In this document: positions 43,505-52,833 of the stretch, piece after piece
How the letters are laid out: each line of letters opens with the position of its first letter
How positions within the stretch are numbered: the first letter of the stretch is position 1
DNA from: Flavobacteriales bacterium
Lineage (GTDB): Bacteria; Bacteroidota; Bacteroidia; Flavobacteriales_E; Vicingaceae
DNA: 64,000 nucleotides
Direction of reading: 5' to 3'
NCBI GenBank assembly: GCA_020635795.1
Contig: JACJZD010000002.1
Span: 261,748 to 325,747 of the forward strand
Position numbers and translations under genes: made by a program
Notes under the pieces: generated by a model
What the model saw: only the letters and a program-made list of their open reading frames with translations
Databases searched by the model: none
What the model was told of the DNA's origin: nothing

Positions 43505-43552
43505 TGAGTTGTTATTCGGTAGTATATTTTACTGTTTGTTCTTCAAAAGTAA

Positions 43553-45862
43553 TTAATTATTTATGATGTTGAGTTTGGCAAACTTTAATAAAAGTTGTTT
43601 TTTGCCAGAGTTGTTAAAATTAATGGTGGCTTTGCCATTTTCAATAAGCTCAATTTCACCAATCCCAAATTTTTCGTGTTCAACTTTCATTCCTGTTGAT
43701 AAATTCAATGAATCAGCACTTTGAGAGACTGCTGTAGAATTTAAATCAACTTTTTTCAAATTTTTAGGTGGCGAAAAAGTTGGTTGTTGTATGGTTGTTG
43801 CTGGTTTTTGATAGTTAGTGTTTGTTTGCCTTTTTTCATAAAAAGCGTTGTGATGGTTTTCTTTTTGAGGCTGTAACGATTGGGATTTGTTGCTATACAT
43901 TAACTCTAAATGCGATTCGTCAATTTCTTCAATAAAACGACTAGGCTCACAAAAAATTAAGTTCCCCCACTTGTACCTACTAGCTGCAAACGATAAAACT
44001 ACTTCTTTTTCTGCTCTAGTAATTGCTACATAAAACAATCGGCGTTCTTCTTCCAAGTCAACTCTGCTGGTAAGCGACATTTGTGAAGGAAACAAATTCT
44101 CTTCTAAACCAACTATGTAAACATAAGGAAATTCCAATCCTTTAGCAGAGTGGATGGTCATTAGGGTAACTTTGTCCCTGTCTTCGTCTTTTTCGTTGTC
44201 GGATGTTGTTAGCAAAGCTACATCTTGTAAAAACTCAGGTAACCCACGAGGAGTAACATCTTCTTCAAGTTCGTTGTCGGTTTCAGTAAATTCTTTTAAG
44301 CCATTCAATAATTCTTGAATGTTTTCGTAGCGGCTAATTCCTTCTGGGGTTCTGTCAGAATACAAGTCTTTTAATAAACCAGAGGTTGCAGCAATTTCAT
44401 TTCCTAAATCAAATGCATTTTTTGAGTTTAACTGTGCTGCGAAGCTATTTATCATAGCAACAAACTCGCTAATTTTGTTTTGAGCACCATTATTTAAGCC
44501 GGTATTGAATTGATTTAGGTTGTTAATCACATTCCAAATGTCAGTATTGCTGTTGTTGGCTGTAATGGTTAATTTGTCAATGGTTGTGTTTCCTATGCCT
44601 CGAGCAGGGTAATTAATAATTCGTTTCAGTGCTTCTTCATCTTTAGGATTAATAACCATTCTAAAGTAAGACAACAAATCTTTAATTTCTTTACGTTGGT
44701 AGAAAGAAAGGCCTCCATAAATTTTGTAAGGAATGTTTTTTCTTCTTAGTGCTTCTTCCATAGCTCTCGATTGAGCATTGGTTCTGTATAAGATAGCAAA
44801 ATCGGAGTTTTTGGCTTGTTTAGAAAGTTGGGTGTCGTAAATTAAATTAGCGATAGATTTTCCTTCTTCATTGTCTGATCCAGCTTTGTAAACTTTTATT
44901 TTCTCACCAACTTCGTTGTCGGTATAAACATTTTTTTTTATCTGTTCTTTATTGTTTTCAATAATGCTGTTTGCAGCATTTACAATGTTCTTGGTTGAGC
45001 GATAATTTTGTTCCAATTTGTAGGTTCTAACCTCTGGATAATCGTTTTTAAAGTTTAAAATATTTTGAATATTGGCTCCTCTAAATGCGTAAATACTCTG
45101 GGCGTCATCACCAACAACACAAACATTTTGAAAAACTGCACCAAGTTTTTTTACAATTAAATATTGCGAGAAGTTGGTGTCTTGGTACTCGTCAACCAAA
45201 ATATACTTAAAACGGTGTTGGTATTTGTACAATACATCAGGAAAATCGCGAAGTAGGACATTCGTTTTGTAAAGCAAATCATCAAAATCCATTGCTCCAG
45301 ATTTAAAACAACGGTCGCTATATATTTGATAAACTAATCCAATTTTTGGTTTTGCCGATTGAATATCTTCCGATTGAATAGTCGTATTTGCAGCGTAAGC
45401 TTGTGGTGAAATTAAATTATTTTTAGCTGCAGAAATTCTATTCAACACCAAGCTTGGTTTATATACTTTTTCGTCTAATCCTTGTTCTTTTAATATGGTT
45501 TTTATTAGATTTTTAGCATCTTGAGTATCATAGATGGTAAAGTTAGATGGGTAGCCAATTTTTTCTGATTCTGTTCGTAAAATTCTAGCAAAAACAGAGT
45601 GAAAAGTTCCCATCCAGATGTTTCTAGCTTCCGAGCCGCCTACAATTTTTCCAATTCTATCTTTCATTTCTTGGGCAGCCTTGTTGGTAAAAGTAAGGGC
45701 CAAAATATTAAAAGGGTCAACACCTTTGTTGATTAAATGAGTTATTCGATATGTTAGAACACGTGTTTTTCCTGATCCCGCACCTGCAATTACCATCACA
45801 GGGCCTTCAGTATTCTCCACAGCATCTCGTTGTGATTGGTTGAGTTGATTTAAATAATCCAT
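43553..45862 (-). CDS. UvrD/PcrA-family superfamily 1 DNA helicase
   Basis: The 769-residue helicase has all SF1A motifs: Q-motif LNQSQRDAV, Walker A GAGSGKTRVLTYRI, Walker B VDEYQDTN, motif III VVGDDAQSIYAFRGA, motif IV LEQNYRST, motif V VTLMTIHSAKGLEFPYV and motif VI RRLFYVAITRA. A C-terminal PcrA-like segment (GMKVEHEKFGIGEI) likely contacts RNA polymerase. ATG 45862 is preferred over ATG 45901, which adds a non-conserved leader. It acts in repair and in clearing stalled replication or transcription. The exact name (uvrD or pcrA) is open. Confidence 0.93.
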   Translation of the reverse strand: MDYLNQLNQSQRDAVENTEGPVMVIAGAGSGKTRVLTYRITHLINKGVDPFNILALTFTNKAAQEMKDRIGKIVGGSEARNIWMGTFHSVFARILRTESEKIGYPSNFTIYDTQDAKNLIKTILKEQGLDEKVYKPSLVLNRISAAKNNLISPQAYAANTTIQSEDIQSAKPKIGLVYQIYSDRCFKSGAMDFDDLLYKTNVLLRDFPDVLYKYQHRFKYILVDEYQDTNFSQYLIVKKLGAVFQNVCVVGDDAQSIYAFRGANIQNILNFKNDYPEVRTYKLEQNYRSTKNIVNAANSIIENNKEQIKKNVYTDNEVGEKIKVYKAGSDNEEGKSIANLIYDTQLSKQAKNSDFAILYRTNAQSRAMEEALRRKNIPYKIYGGLSFYQRKEIKDLLSYFRMVINPKDEEALKRIINYPARGIGNTTIDKLTITANNSNTDIWNVINNLNQFNTGLNNGAQNKISEFVAMINSFAAQLNSKNAFDLGNEIAATSGLLKDLYSDRTPEGISRYENIQELLNGLKEFTETDNELEEDVTPRGLPEFLQDVALLTTSDNEKDEDRDKVTLMTIHSAKGLEFPYVYIVGLEENLFPSQMSLTSRVDLEEERRLFYVAITRAEKEVVLSFAASRYKWGNLIFCEPSRFIEEIDESHLELMYSNKSQSLQPQKENHHNAFYEKRQTNTNYQKPATTIQQPTFSPPKNLKKVDLNSTAVSQSADSLNLSTGMKVEHEKFGIGEIELIENGKATINFNNSGKKQLLLKFAKLNIINN

Positions 45863-45951
45863 AGAATTCAAAATTACAATAAACATTAATTTTTTATTCA
45901 AAAAACAATGAGTTTATATGCAACCAATTTTTTATTATGGTAGTCTTTATT

Positions 45952-45959
45952 TAAATTTG
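45952..45959 (+). promoter_or_regulatory. Candidate -7 box upstream of the small secreted protein
   Basis: TAAATTTG matches TAnnTTTG exactly and lies 30 bases before the ATG at 45990. The -33 region (TTTTTT) is a weak match only. Confidence 0.4.
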
Positions 45960-45989
45960 TAACAGTTTAATTAATTTAAGTTAAAAAGC

Positions 45990-46310
45990 ATGGTAAGAGG
46001 ATTGTTTATTATTATTTCGATTTTTGCTTTCAGTTTTTCTGCAAAAGCTCAAACCTTTAGTAGTGTTGTAAAAGTCGAAGATAATAGGTTTAAAGTTGAA
46101 GTTATTTTTGAAGAAATAGTAGATGTTAATGTTGCCAATAGCATAATAAAAGAACTTAAAACATTGCCTAATGTTTTGGATGTTGAGTTGTTTTATCCAT
46201 CTACAAACAATGGATTTGTTTTTGTTGACAAATCTATTAATGCTGAATTAATTGTTGCTAAATTGCAAGAGATTGGAGTTCAGCTAAATAGTAAGTCGTT
46301 TAAAAATTAA
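45990..46310 (+). CDS. Small secreted protein, ferredoxin-like fold suspected
   Basis: The 106-residue protein has a signal peptide ending SAKAQ. The mature 85 residues show a beta-alpha-beta-beta-alpha pattern (RFKVEVIFEEIVDVNVANSIIKEL, NVLDVELFYP, GFVFVDKS, AELIVAKLQEIGVQL), similar to heavy-metal-associated (HMA) domains but without a CxxC motif. The next gene starts seven bases after its stop, so it is co-transcribed with the large Ig-like protein. I do not recognise a named family. Confidence 0.75.
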   Translation: MVRGLFIIISIFAFSFSAKAQTFSSVVKVEDNRFKVEVIFEEIVDVNVANSIIKELKTLPNVLDVELFYPSTNNGFVFVDKSINAELIVAKLQEIGVQLNSKSFKN

Positions 46311-46317
46311 ATTATTG

Positions 46318-49300
46318 ATGAAAAAGATGAAATACAAACTAATAATTTTAAACACTTTTTTTATTATCTTTTCGGTAGGGCTTTTTGCTCAAGGAGGAGC
46401 AAACTGTTCATTAGCTTCGGCAAGCCCAGTAAACCTTCCTTTTTCTGCTTCAAATCAAACAACTTGTGGGAATGGTAATGTTTATAATTCTGGAAACTCA
46501 ACAGTTTGTGGAAATGGAGTTTATTTAGATGGAGAAGATTATTTGTATGTTTTTACTCCTAATACCTCAGGATTGATAAATATCAATATTACATCGACTT
46601 CATCATGGGTAGGTTTGTTTTTATACCAAGGTTGTCCATCAACTGGTTTATGTGTGTCTAGTTCAACATCATCATCAGGTAACCAATCACTTTCAAATAT
46701 AAGTGTTACAGCGGGAGTTACGTATTACATCGTTATAGATAATTGGTCAGTCCCAACATGTATTGCAAGTTTTGGAATCAATATCTCTGCACCTACGGTT
46801 GCACCAACTCCTACTGTTCAAGATTGTCTAGGAGCAATTGCTGTTTGTCAAAATGTATATTCAGAGGCAAATGCTTATTCAGGAACAGGTAATATTCCTA
46901 ATGAAATAAATTCAGGTCCTTCTTGTTTAGGATCAGGCGAAAAAAATGATGTATGGTATACTTTTACAACCCAAACCGCTGGAAATGTATGTTTTACAAT
47001 TGACCCGAATGTTAATTCAGATGATTATGATTGGGCAGTATATAATTTAACGAGTAATTCTTGCTCTGATATTTACAATAACGCTGCTTTAGAAGTTAGT
47101 TGTAATTACTCTGGCACATCCGGCAATACAGGTCCAAATGGAAATTCAGGAAGTCAAAATGAACCTTGTATACCAGTTCAGGTGGGTCAAACTTATGTAG
47201 TTAATGTAAGTCAATTTTCTACATCAACAAATGGTTATACAATTGATTTTGGCGCTTCAACAGCATCTATTTTTGATAATGTACCTCCTAGTTTACAGGC
47301 AATAAGTTCCACAATTAAATGTGGGATGACTTCCTTGTCATTTAATTTTTCTGAGAATGTGTCTTGTAGTGGCATTTTAGAGTCTGATTTTGAGTTAAAT
47401 GGTCCTGGCGGACCATATACTATTTCTTCAATAATTGGGTCGAGTTGTAATAGTGGAGCAAGTCAAGATAGATATTTTACTGTATCGGTTACTCCTGCGA
47501 TTACAGATCCAGGTACCTATTCTTTTTGTGTAGCAAATACATCATCATCAATCTCTGACTTATGTGGAAATTTGGCTTTACCAGGATGTATTAATTTTGA
47601 TATCGTTTATCCAACAGCAGAAGCTGGTGTTCCAGATACGTTAACATGTACAAATCCCCAAGTTGTGTTGAATGGTGCAGGGTCTTCTTCTGGAAATTAT
47701 AATTGGGGAACCATTGGAGGGAATGTTCTTTCTGGTCAGAATACTCTTACACCAACTGTAAATCAAACCGGAACATATATTATTGAAGTAAATTCAAACG
47801 ATTGTATTAGTAGAGATACTGTTCAAATTTATCAAGATACTACTTTGCCAGTTGTTGTTGCTGGTATGGATACTTCCTTAACGTGTGTTAATGATACTAT
47901 TCAACTATCAGGTTTTGTAAGTGGAAATAATATTGTTTACTATTGGACGGGAGCATCGATCGCTTCTGGAGATTCAACACTAAATCCATTTGTTGTTGGA
48001 CCAGGAGTTTATACCTTAACAGCTGTGGATACATTAAATAATTGTCAATTATCAAGCTCATTAGAAGTATTTGAAAATAGAGACTTGCCTTATACTTATG
48101 CAGGTCCAGATTTGTCGATAAATTGTAATGTAGATACTGTGATTTTAAATGGCTCATCATCGATTGCTGGTTCTGAGTATACTTATCAATGGACTGATTT
48201 ATCAGGAAATGTTGTTTCAGACTCCATTTATGGATCAACATTTATTCCAGGCACATTTGTATTAACCGTTTCAAATACAATTAATAGTTGTCAATCTCAA
48301 GATACGATGGTTGTAGTTATTGATACAATTCCACCGATTGCAAACGCTGGAGCAGATACTTCATTAAATTGTGCCACTTTAAGTACTGGTGTACCCGTTA
48401 ATGGAGTTGGATCACAATCTGGAGTAGGAATTTCTTATTTGTGGTCAACATCAAATGGAAATATTGTTATAGGAGGGACAAGTAATTATGCTCTTGTAAA
48501 TCAGCCAGGAACTTATACTATTACAGTAACTAATAACAATAGTGGCTGTCAAAATTCTGATGATGTTGTTGTTGTGATAGATACTGTTAGACCAGTAGCA
48601 AATGCTGGGCCAGATGTTTTTATTAATTGTAATAACACTAGTGCTAATTTAGATGGGACGGCTTCTTCAATAGGAGGAAATATTCTTTACCAATGGTCGG
48701 GTCCTTTTTTATCGAGTGGAGCTACTACTAATTCAGCAATTGCAAATGGAGCAGGAACTTATACATTAACTGTAACAAACAGTTCAAATCAATGTGTAAA
48801 AACAGATATAGTAGTCGTTACTTCAGATTTAGTTCCTCCAGGTGCTAATGCGGGGACAAATACCTCTTTTTGCTCTAACCAAGTATTGAATTTAAATGGT
48901 TCTTCTACTAATGGTGATGAATATTTGTGGACAACAAATGATGGTAATATCCTATCAGGAAGCACAACATTAGCTCCAATTATTAATCAAGGAGGTACTT
49001 ACACTTTAACAGTAACAGATACATCCAATGGTTGTCAATCCGTTTCAAATGTGATGATTGGTGAAATTTTTGTTTCAGCAATAATTGGGGCAAATCCAAT
49101 CACGGGTCAAATGCCTTTAGATGTTGATTTTATAAATCTTGGTGTAGCTGATAGCTCTTATTGGAACTTTGGGAATGGTCAAACATTAGGAGATTCTAAC
49201 AATATTAGTTCTTCGTCGATTACTTATTCAGAACAAGGAGATTATGTAGTTACCTTGATATCTTTCAATGGTCAATGTTCGGATACAAATAGAATCTTAA

Positions 49301-49590
49301 TTGAAGTAATAGGAACATCAATGTTAGTAGTCCCAAATGTTTTTACACCTAATGGAGATGGCAAGAATGATGTTTTTGAGTTTATGTATAGAAATATAAC
49401 TGATTTTGATTGTGTTATATTTAATAGATGGGGTAAACAAGTAGTTGAAATTACTTCCCCAGATAAATCATGGAATGGTAAAGTTGATGGTGCTGAAGCA
49501 TCAGATGGAACCTATTTCTATATCATTAAGGCAAAAGGAATGGATGATGTTGATTATAATCTGAAGGGAACAGTATCATTAATTAGGTAA
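46318..49590 (+). CDS. Large secreted Ig/PKD-repeat protein with type B T9SS C-terminal domain
   Basis: The 1,090-residue protein has a signal peptide ending GLFAQ. Two N-terminal beta-sandwich modules (about 20-310, with YLDGEDYLYVFTP- and GEKNDVWYTFTTQ-type motifs) are followed by an Ig-like module and six repeats of about 80 residues with the AxAGxDTSLNC ... GTYTLTVT pattern. A PKD domain (FINLGVADSSYWNFGNG) precedes the type B signal VPNVFTPNGDGKNDVFEF ... GTYFYIIKAKG ... GTVSLIR. It is probably a surface adhesin or matrix protein. The first ATG is at 46318; a TTG at 46315 is less likely. Confidence 0.88.
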   Translation: MKKMKYKLIILNTFFIIFSVGLFAQGGANCSLASASPVNLPFSASNQTTCGNGNVYNSGNSTVCGNGVYLDGEDYLYVFTPNTSGLININITSTSSWVGLFLYQGCPSTGLCVSSSTSSSGNQSLSNISVTAGVTYYIVIDNWSVPTCIASFGINISAPTVAPTPTVQDCLGAIAVCQNVYSEANAYSGTGNIPNEINSGPSCLGSGEKNDVWYTFTTQTAGNVCFTIDPNVNSDDYDWAVYNLTSNSCSDIYNNAALEVSCNYSGTSGNTGPNGNSGSQNEPCIPVQVGQTYVVNVSQFSTSTNGYTIDFGASTASIFDNVPPSLQAISSTIKCGMTSLSFNFSENVSCSGILESDFELNGPGGPYTISSIIGSSCNSGASQDRYFTVSVTPAITDPGTYSFCVANTSSSISDLCGNLALPGCINFDIVYPTAEAGVPDTLTCTNPQVVLNGAGSSSGNYNWGTIGGNVLSGQNTLTPTVNQTGTYIIEVNSNDCISRDTVQIYQDTTLPVVVAGMDTSLTCVNDTIQLSGFVSGNNIVYYWTGASIASGDSTLNPFVVGPGVYTLTAVDTLNNCQLSSSLEVFENRDLPYTYAGPDLSINCNVDTVILNGSSSIAGSEYTYQWTDLSGNVVSDSIYGSTFIPGTFVLTVSNTINSCQSQDTMVVVIDTIPPIANAGADTSLNCATLSTGVPVNGVGSQSGVGISYLWSTSNGNIVIGGTSNYALVNQPGTYTITVTNNNSGCQNSDDVVVVIDTVRPVANAGPDVFINCNNTSANLDGTASSIGGNILYQWSGPFLSSGATTNSAIANGAGTYTLTVTNSSNQCVKTDIVVVTSDLVPPGANAGTNTSFCSNQVLNLNGSSTNGDEYLWTTNDGNILSGSTTLAPIINQGGTYTLTVTDTSNGCQSVSNVMIGEIFVSAIIGANPITGQMPLDVDFINLGVADSSYWNFGNGQTLGDSNNISSSSITYSEQGDYVVTLISFNGQCSDTNRILIEVIGTSMLVVPNVFTPNGDGKNDVFEFMYRNITDFDCVIFNRWGKQVVEITSPDKSWNGKVDGAEASDGTYFYIIKAKGMDDVDYNLKGTVSLIR

Positions 49591-49597
49591 GAATGTT

Positions 49598-49645
49598 AAA
49601 TTTGAACAGAAAAAGGGCAATTTTGTCCTTTTTCTGTTCAAATTT
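49598..49645 (+). terminator. Long-stem terminator after the Ig/PKD protein gene
   Basis: A 19-bp stem, AAATTTGAACAGAAAAAGG (49598-49616) with its exact complement at 49627-49645, closes a ten-base loop. It lies eight bases past the stop and separates this gene from the accessory cluster. Confidence 0.75.
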
Positions 49646-49713
49646 AAATTGACTGTTTTTTTTAAGAAAAAAACACCTACTTTTAGGAGAATCAAATAGT
49701 AAAGAATTCTTTA

Positions 49714-50712
49714 ATGGGTTGCGAAATAAAAGCCATAACTTGTAAATTATCGACAAACAAAGTTACTAATGAAATATTAGCTGGAAAATATGATATTCAG
49801 CCTTCTATAATTTACAAAAAAACTGGAATTCTTTTTCGATATAATACAACAGAAGATGTTATTGGTTCTGATTTAGCATGTCGTGCTGCTGAAGACCTTT
49901 TTACTACTTATAACCTAGATAGAAATAAGATTGGTTTTTTACTTTTTTGTACTGAGGGTCTTGATTATATAGCGCCTATGACTGCATGTTTAATTCAGGA
50001 TCGGCTTGGATTGAAAAATAACATTGGGGCATTGGATTTGCCATCTGGTTGTGCTGGGTTTACTAATTCTTTAGGAATGGCTAAAGCTATAATAGAAAGT
50101 GGACAATCAGATAATGTACTATTACTTTTTGGAGATACTCCTGGGCTTGTAACGAATCCAAATGACTTTAATTTAAGAGCATTATTTAGTGATGCAGGAG
50201 CTGCTGTTTTGATTGAGAAGTCAAACAAAAATCAGATCGGTAATGTGGTTTATGGTGTAGACGGTAGAGGGTCAAAGCATTTGTTTATTGATCAAAGTTG
50301 TTTAAGGAATCCTATTAATGAAGAATGGTTGAAAACAAATAGAGATGTAGGAGGGATGCCTAGAGGACAGATGAGGATGAATGGCTTGGAGGTATTCTCA
50401 TTTTCAATAAGAGAAGTTCCGTTGTTAGTTAAACAGATCCTTGAGAAAAATCAATTAGAGATGGGGGATATTGATTTGTTTGTTTTTCATCAAGCAAGTA
50501 CTATTATATTAAAATCAATACAGCGTAAATTAAGAATAAGTGATGAAAAAATGGCTTATTATATAGAAGATTTTGGAAATACAGTTTCAGTTTCTATACC
50601 TTTGGCATTAAGTGAAGCAGAGAAAGAAAAGAGAATTAGCAGAGGTAGTAAGGTATTAGTTGCAGGTTATGGAATTGGGTTTTCTTGGAGTGGAACAGTG
50701 TTATATTATTAA
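49714..50712 (+). CDS. Beta-ketoacyl-ACP synthase III-like enzyme 1
   Basis: The 332-residue thiolase-fold enzyme keeps the FabH-type triad: Cys113 in PSGCAGF, His259 in VFHQAST and Asn289 in FGNTVSVSIP. KAS III enzymes condense a starter acyl-CoA with malonyl-ACP or transfer acyl groups. It is the first gene of the accessory operon, 68 bases ahead of the acyl carrier protein gene. It is only distantly similar to the second KAS III in the operon, so the two likely have different substrates. A dedicated role in specialised acyl synthesis rather than general fatty-acid initiation is inferred from context. Confidence 0.85.
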   Translation: MGCEIKAITCKLSTNKVTNEILAGKYDIQPSIIYKKTGILFRYNTTEDVIGSDLACRAAEDLFTTYNLDRNKIGFLLFCTEGLDYIAPMTACLIQDRLGLKNNIGALDLPSGCAGFTNSLGMAKAIIESGQSDNVLLLFGDTPGLVTNPNDFNLRALFSDAGAAVLIEKSNKNQIGNVVYGVDGRGSKHLFIDQSCLRNPINEEWLKTNRDVGGMPRGQMRMNGLEVFSFSIREVPLLVKQILEKNQLEMGDIDLFVFHQASTIILKSIQRKLRISDEKMAYYIEDFGNTVSVSIPLALSEAEKEKRISRGSKVLVAGYGIGFSWSGTVLYY

Positions 50713-50780
50713 GTTAAAGTTTGTAACTTTAACAATTATCAGAGGGTTAGATTTATTTTTAGTGTTAAAAGAATGTTTTT

Positions 50781-51020
50781 ATGATAGATGTAAATGAATT
50801 CACAAGACTTTTAGAAGAAGAATTTGATGATATTGAAATAAAATCTCTTACTCCAAAAACAAGTTATAGGAGTATTCCCAATTTTAGTTCAATGTATGCA
50901 TTGATTATCATTGCTTTTATTGATAATGAGTTTGATGTTTTATTGACGGGCGAAGATTTAAGAAATGCAGAAACCATAGAAGATCTTTATAAGTTAGTAG
51001 CAAGCAAGAAATCAAACTAA
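50781..51020 (+). CDS. Acyl carrier protein
   Basis: The 79-residue acidic helical protein has the length and helix pattern of an acyl carrier protein. The phosphopantetheine site is divergent: NFSSM, with Ser37 in place of the usual D-S-L serine context. The helix II (ALIIIAFIDNEFDVLL) and helix III (TIEDLYKLV) regions fit. Its stop codon overlaps the ATG of the second KAS III by one base. Placement between two KAS III genes suggests a pathway-specific carrier. The unusual site motif may reflect a dedicated phosphopantetheinyl transferase or partner. Confidence 0.78.
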   Translation: MIDVNEFTRLLEEEFDDIEIKSLTPKTSYRSIPNFSSMYALIIIAFIDNEFDVLLTGEDLRNAETIEDLYKLVASKKSN

Positions 51021-52078
51021 TGGCTCTTTTTAAAATAGATAACATTAGAATTGAAGGTATTTCTGCATGTGTACCGAAAAATATTATGAAGACTTCTGAA
51101 TATACTTATATTTCAGAAATTGAGAGAAAAGTATTTGCTGAAGGAACTGGGATATTAGAAAGAAGGGTTGCTTCGAAACAAGTTTGTACTTCTGACATGT
51201 GTTTCTCTGCTGCCAAACAACTATTTATTGATACAAATACTACTGAGAGTGAAATTGATGTGTTAGTTTTTGTTTCACAATCGCCTGATTATTTTTTACC
51301 AGCCACTTCAATCATAATGCAAGAACGACTTGGTCTGTCTAAGAAAACAATTGCTTTTGATATCAACCTAGGATGTTCAGGATATGTATATGGCTTAGCT
51401 GTAATATCAAATTTAATTAGTTTAACAGGATTTAATAAGGGTCTGTTGTTGTGTGGTGATAAATCAACTTTTTCTCCCAATCCAAGAGATAAAAGTACTT
51501 TTCCATTATTTGGTGATGCAGCAACTGCAACTATTATCTCAAGAGATTTAACTTCGAAACCAATATTTTTTAATCTACAATCGGATGGAGGGGGCTGGGA
51601 ATCTATAATTATTAGAGGAGGAGGTACTCGGTTGCCATATAGTGAAGAGACAAGTAAAATTAAAGTTATTGAAAATGGTATAGAGAGGGCTGATTGTAAT
51701 TTGGAATTAAATGGGATGGAGGTTTTTAACTTCTCACTTAGAGAAGTTAAACCAAATATACTTAGCTTACTTGAATTTGCGCATATAGAAATGGATTGTA
51801 TTGACTACTTAGTGATGCATCAAGCAAATAAGTTGATGAATGAATCTGTTAGAAAAAAATTAAAGTTTCCTAAAGAGAAAACACCTTATTCTATTCAAAA
51901 GTTTGGTAATACAAGTTCAGCATCAATCCCATTAACAATTGTTTCAGAACTTAAAGATGTGTTAATTAAAAATGAGAAAAGAGTACTTTTGTCAGGTTTT
52001 GGTGTAGGATATTCTTGGGGTTCAGTCTTAGTAGATTTTAATAATATTATCATTTCAGAATTAGTAGAAATTGAATAA
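51020..52078 (+). CDS. Beta-ketoacyl-ACP synthase III-like enzyme 2
   Basis: The 352-residue protein has an intact Cys-His-Asn triad: Cys119 in NLGCSGYVYG, His267 in VMHQANK and Asn297 in FGNTSSASIP. It is longer than enzyme 1 and has an extra segment before the second half (SDGGGWESIIIRGGGT). It starts on the last base of the ACP gene stop and is five bases from the SDR gene. Together the two synthases, the carrier and the reductase could build a short beta-hydroxyacyl or branched acyl unit. Alternatively, one copy may act as an acyl transferase, as in the CerJ/DpsC-like KAS III group. Confidence 0.85.
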   Translation: MALFKIDNIRIEGISACVPKNIMKTSEYTYISEIERKVFAEGTGILERRVASKQVCTSDMCFSAAKQLFIDTNTTESEIDVLVFVSQSPDYFLPATSIIMQERLGLSKKTIAFDINLGCSGYVYGLAVISNLISLTGFNKGLLLCGDKSTFSPNPRDKSTFPLFGDAATATIISRDLTSKPIFFNLQSDGGGWESIIIRGGGTRLPYSEETSKIKVIENGIERADCNLELNGMEVFNFSLREVKPNILSLLEFAHIEMDCIDYLVMHQANKLMNESVRKKLKFPKEKTPYSIQKFGNTSSASIPLTIVSELKDVLIKNEKRVLLSGFGVGYSWGSVLVDFNNIIISELVEIE

Positions 52079-52083
52079 ACAAA

Positions 52084-52833
52084 ATGGTAACTCCTTTTCA
52101 TTTAACAGACAAATTGATATTAGTAACTGGATCAACATCAGGGATTGGCTCTCAGGTTGTGAAAAGTATTATCTTAATGGGAGGTAGAGTTGTTGTTTCT
52201 GGAAGAAATCAGGGTAAACTTGATGAGTTACAAGCTGAATATGGAGAGTCTATCTTACAATGTATAAAGTGCGACCTTACTGATGAAAAAGAAATTGAAA
52301 ATTTGGCATTTAGTATTGAAAATATTGATGGAGTAGTTCATTGTGCTGGAGTCGTAAATCCATATCCAGTTAAATACTTATCGTTTGAAAAAATGGATGA
52401 GACCATGAAGTTGAATTTTTATTCTCCTGTTTCATTAATAGCTTTTTTGGACAGAAAGAAAAAGCTAAAAAGAAACGCTTCATTAGTTTTTGTTTCGTCT
52501 ATCTCTGCTCAATATCCTCATAAAGGTGGAGCTGCATATAGTTCTTCAAAGGCAGCTCTCGAATCTTTTTCAAAGGTGATAGCAATGGAATACAGCCATA
52601 AAGGAATTCGTTCTAATGTTGTTGCTCCAGCCATGGTAAAAACGCCTCTTTATGAGAAGGCTTCCGAAGATGCAAGCCATGAATCAATGCAGGCTCATAT
52701 TGACAAATACCCATTAGGTATTGGAATGCCCGATGATGTAGCAAATGCAGTTATTTACTTGCTTTCTGATGCTTCAAGGTGGGTAACAGGAACAAATATA
52801 GTATTAGATGGAGGATGTTTACTTGGATACTAA
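52084..52833 (+). CDS. Short-chain dehydrogenase/reductase (FabG-like)
   Basis: The 249-residue Rossmann enzyme has the SDR coenzyme motif TGSTSGIG (residues about 15-22), NNAG-like HCAGVVNP, catalytic Ser in FVSSISAQ and the Tyr-Lys pair in AAYSSSKAAL. The C-terminus WVTGTNIVLDGGCLLGY is classical. It likely reduces a beta-ketoacyl-ACP or a nucleotide sugar in the cluster. It overlaps the glycosyltransferase start by 26 bases, showing tight operon packing. Confidence 0.9.
   Translation: MVTPFHLTDKLILVTGSTSGIGSQVVKSIILMGGRVVVSGRNQGKLDELQAEYGESILQCIKCDLTDEKEIENLAFSIENIDGVVHCAGVVNPYPVKYLSFEKMDETMKLNFYSPVSLIAFLDRKKKLKRNASLVFVSSISAQYPHKGGAAYSSSKAALESFSKVIAMEYSHKGIRSNVVAPAMVKTPLYEKASEDASHESMQAHIDKYPLGIGMPDDVANAVIYLLSDASRWVTGTNIVLDGGCLLGY

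Noticed and set aside
47897..48241. Open reading frame of 114 codons on the minus strand within the Ig/PKD protein gene
   Set aside because: The plus strand carries conserved Ig-like repeats here, and the antisense peptide is Gln/His/Leu-rich shadow sequence without domains.
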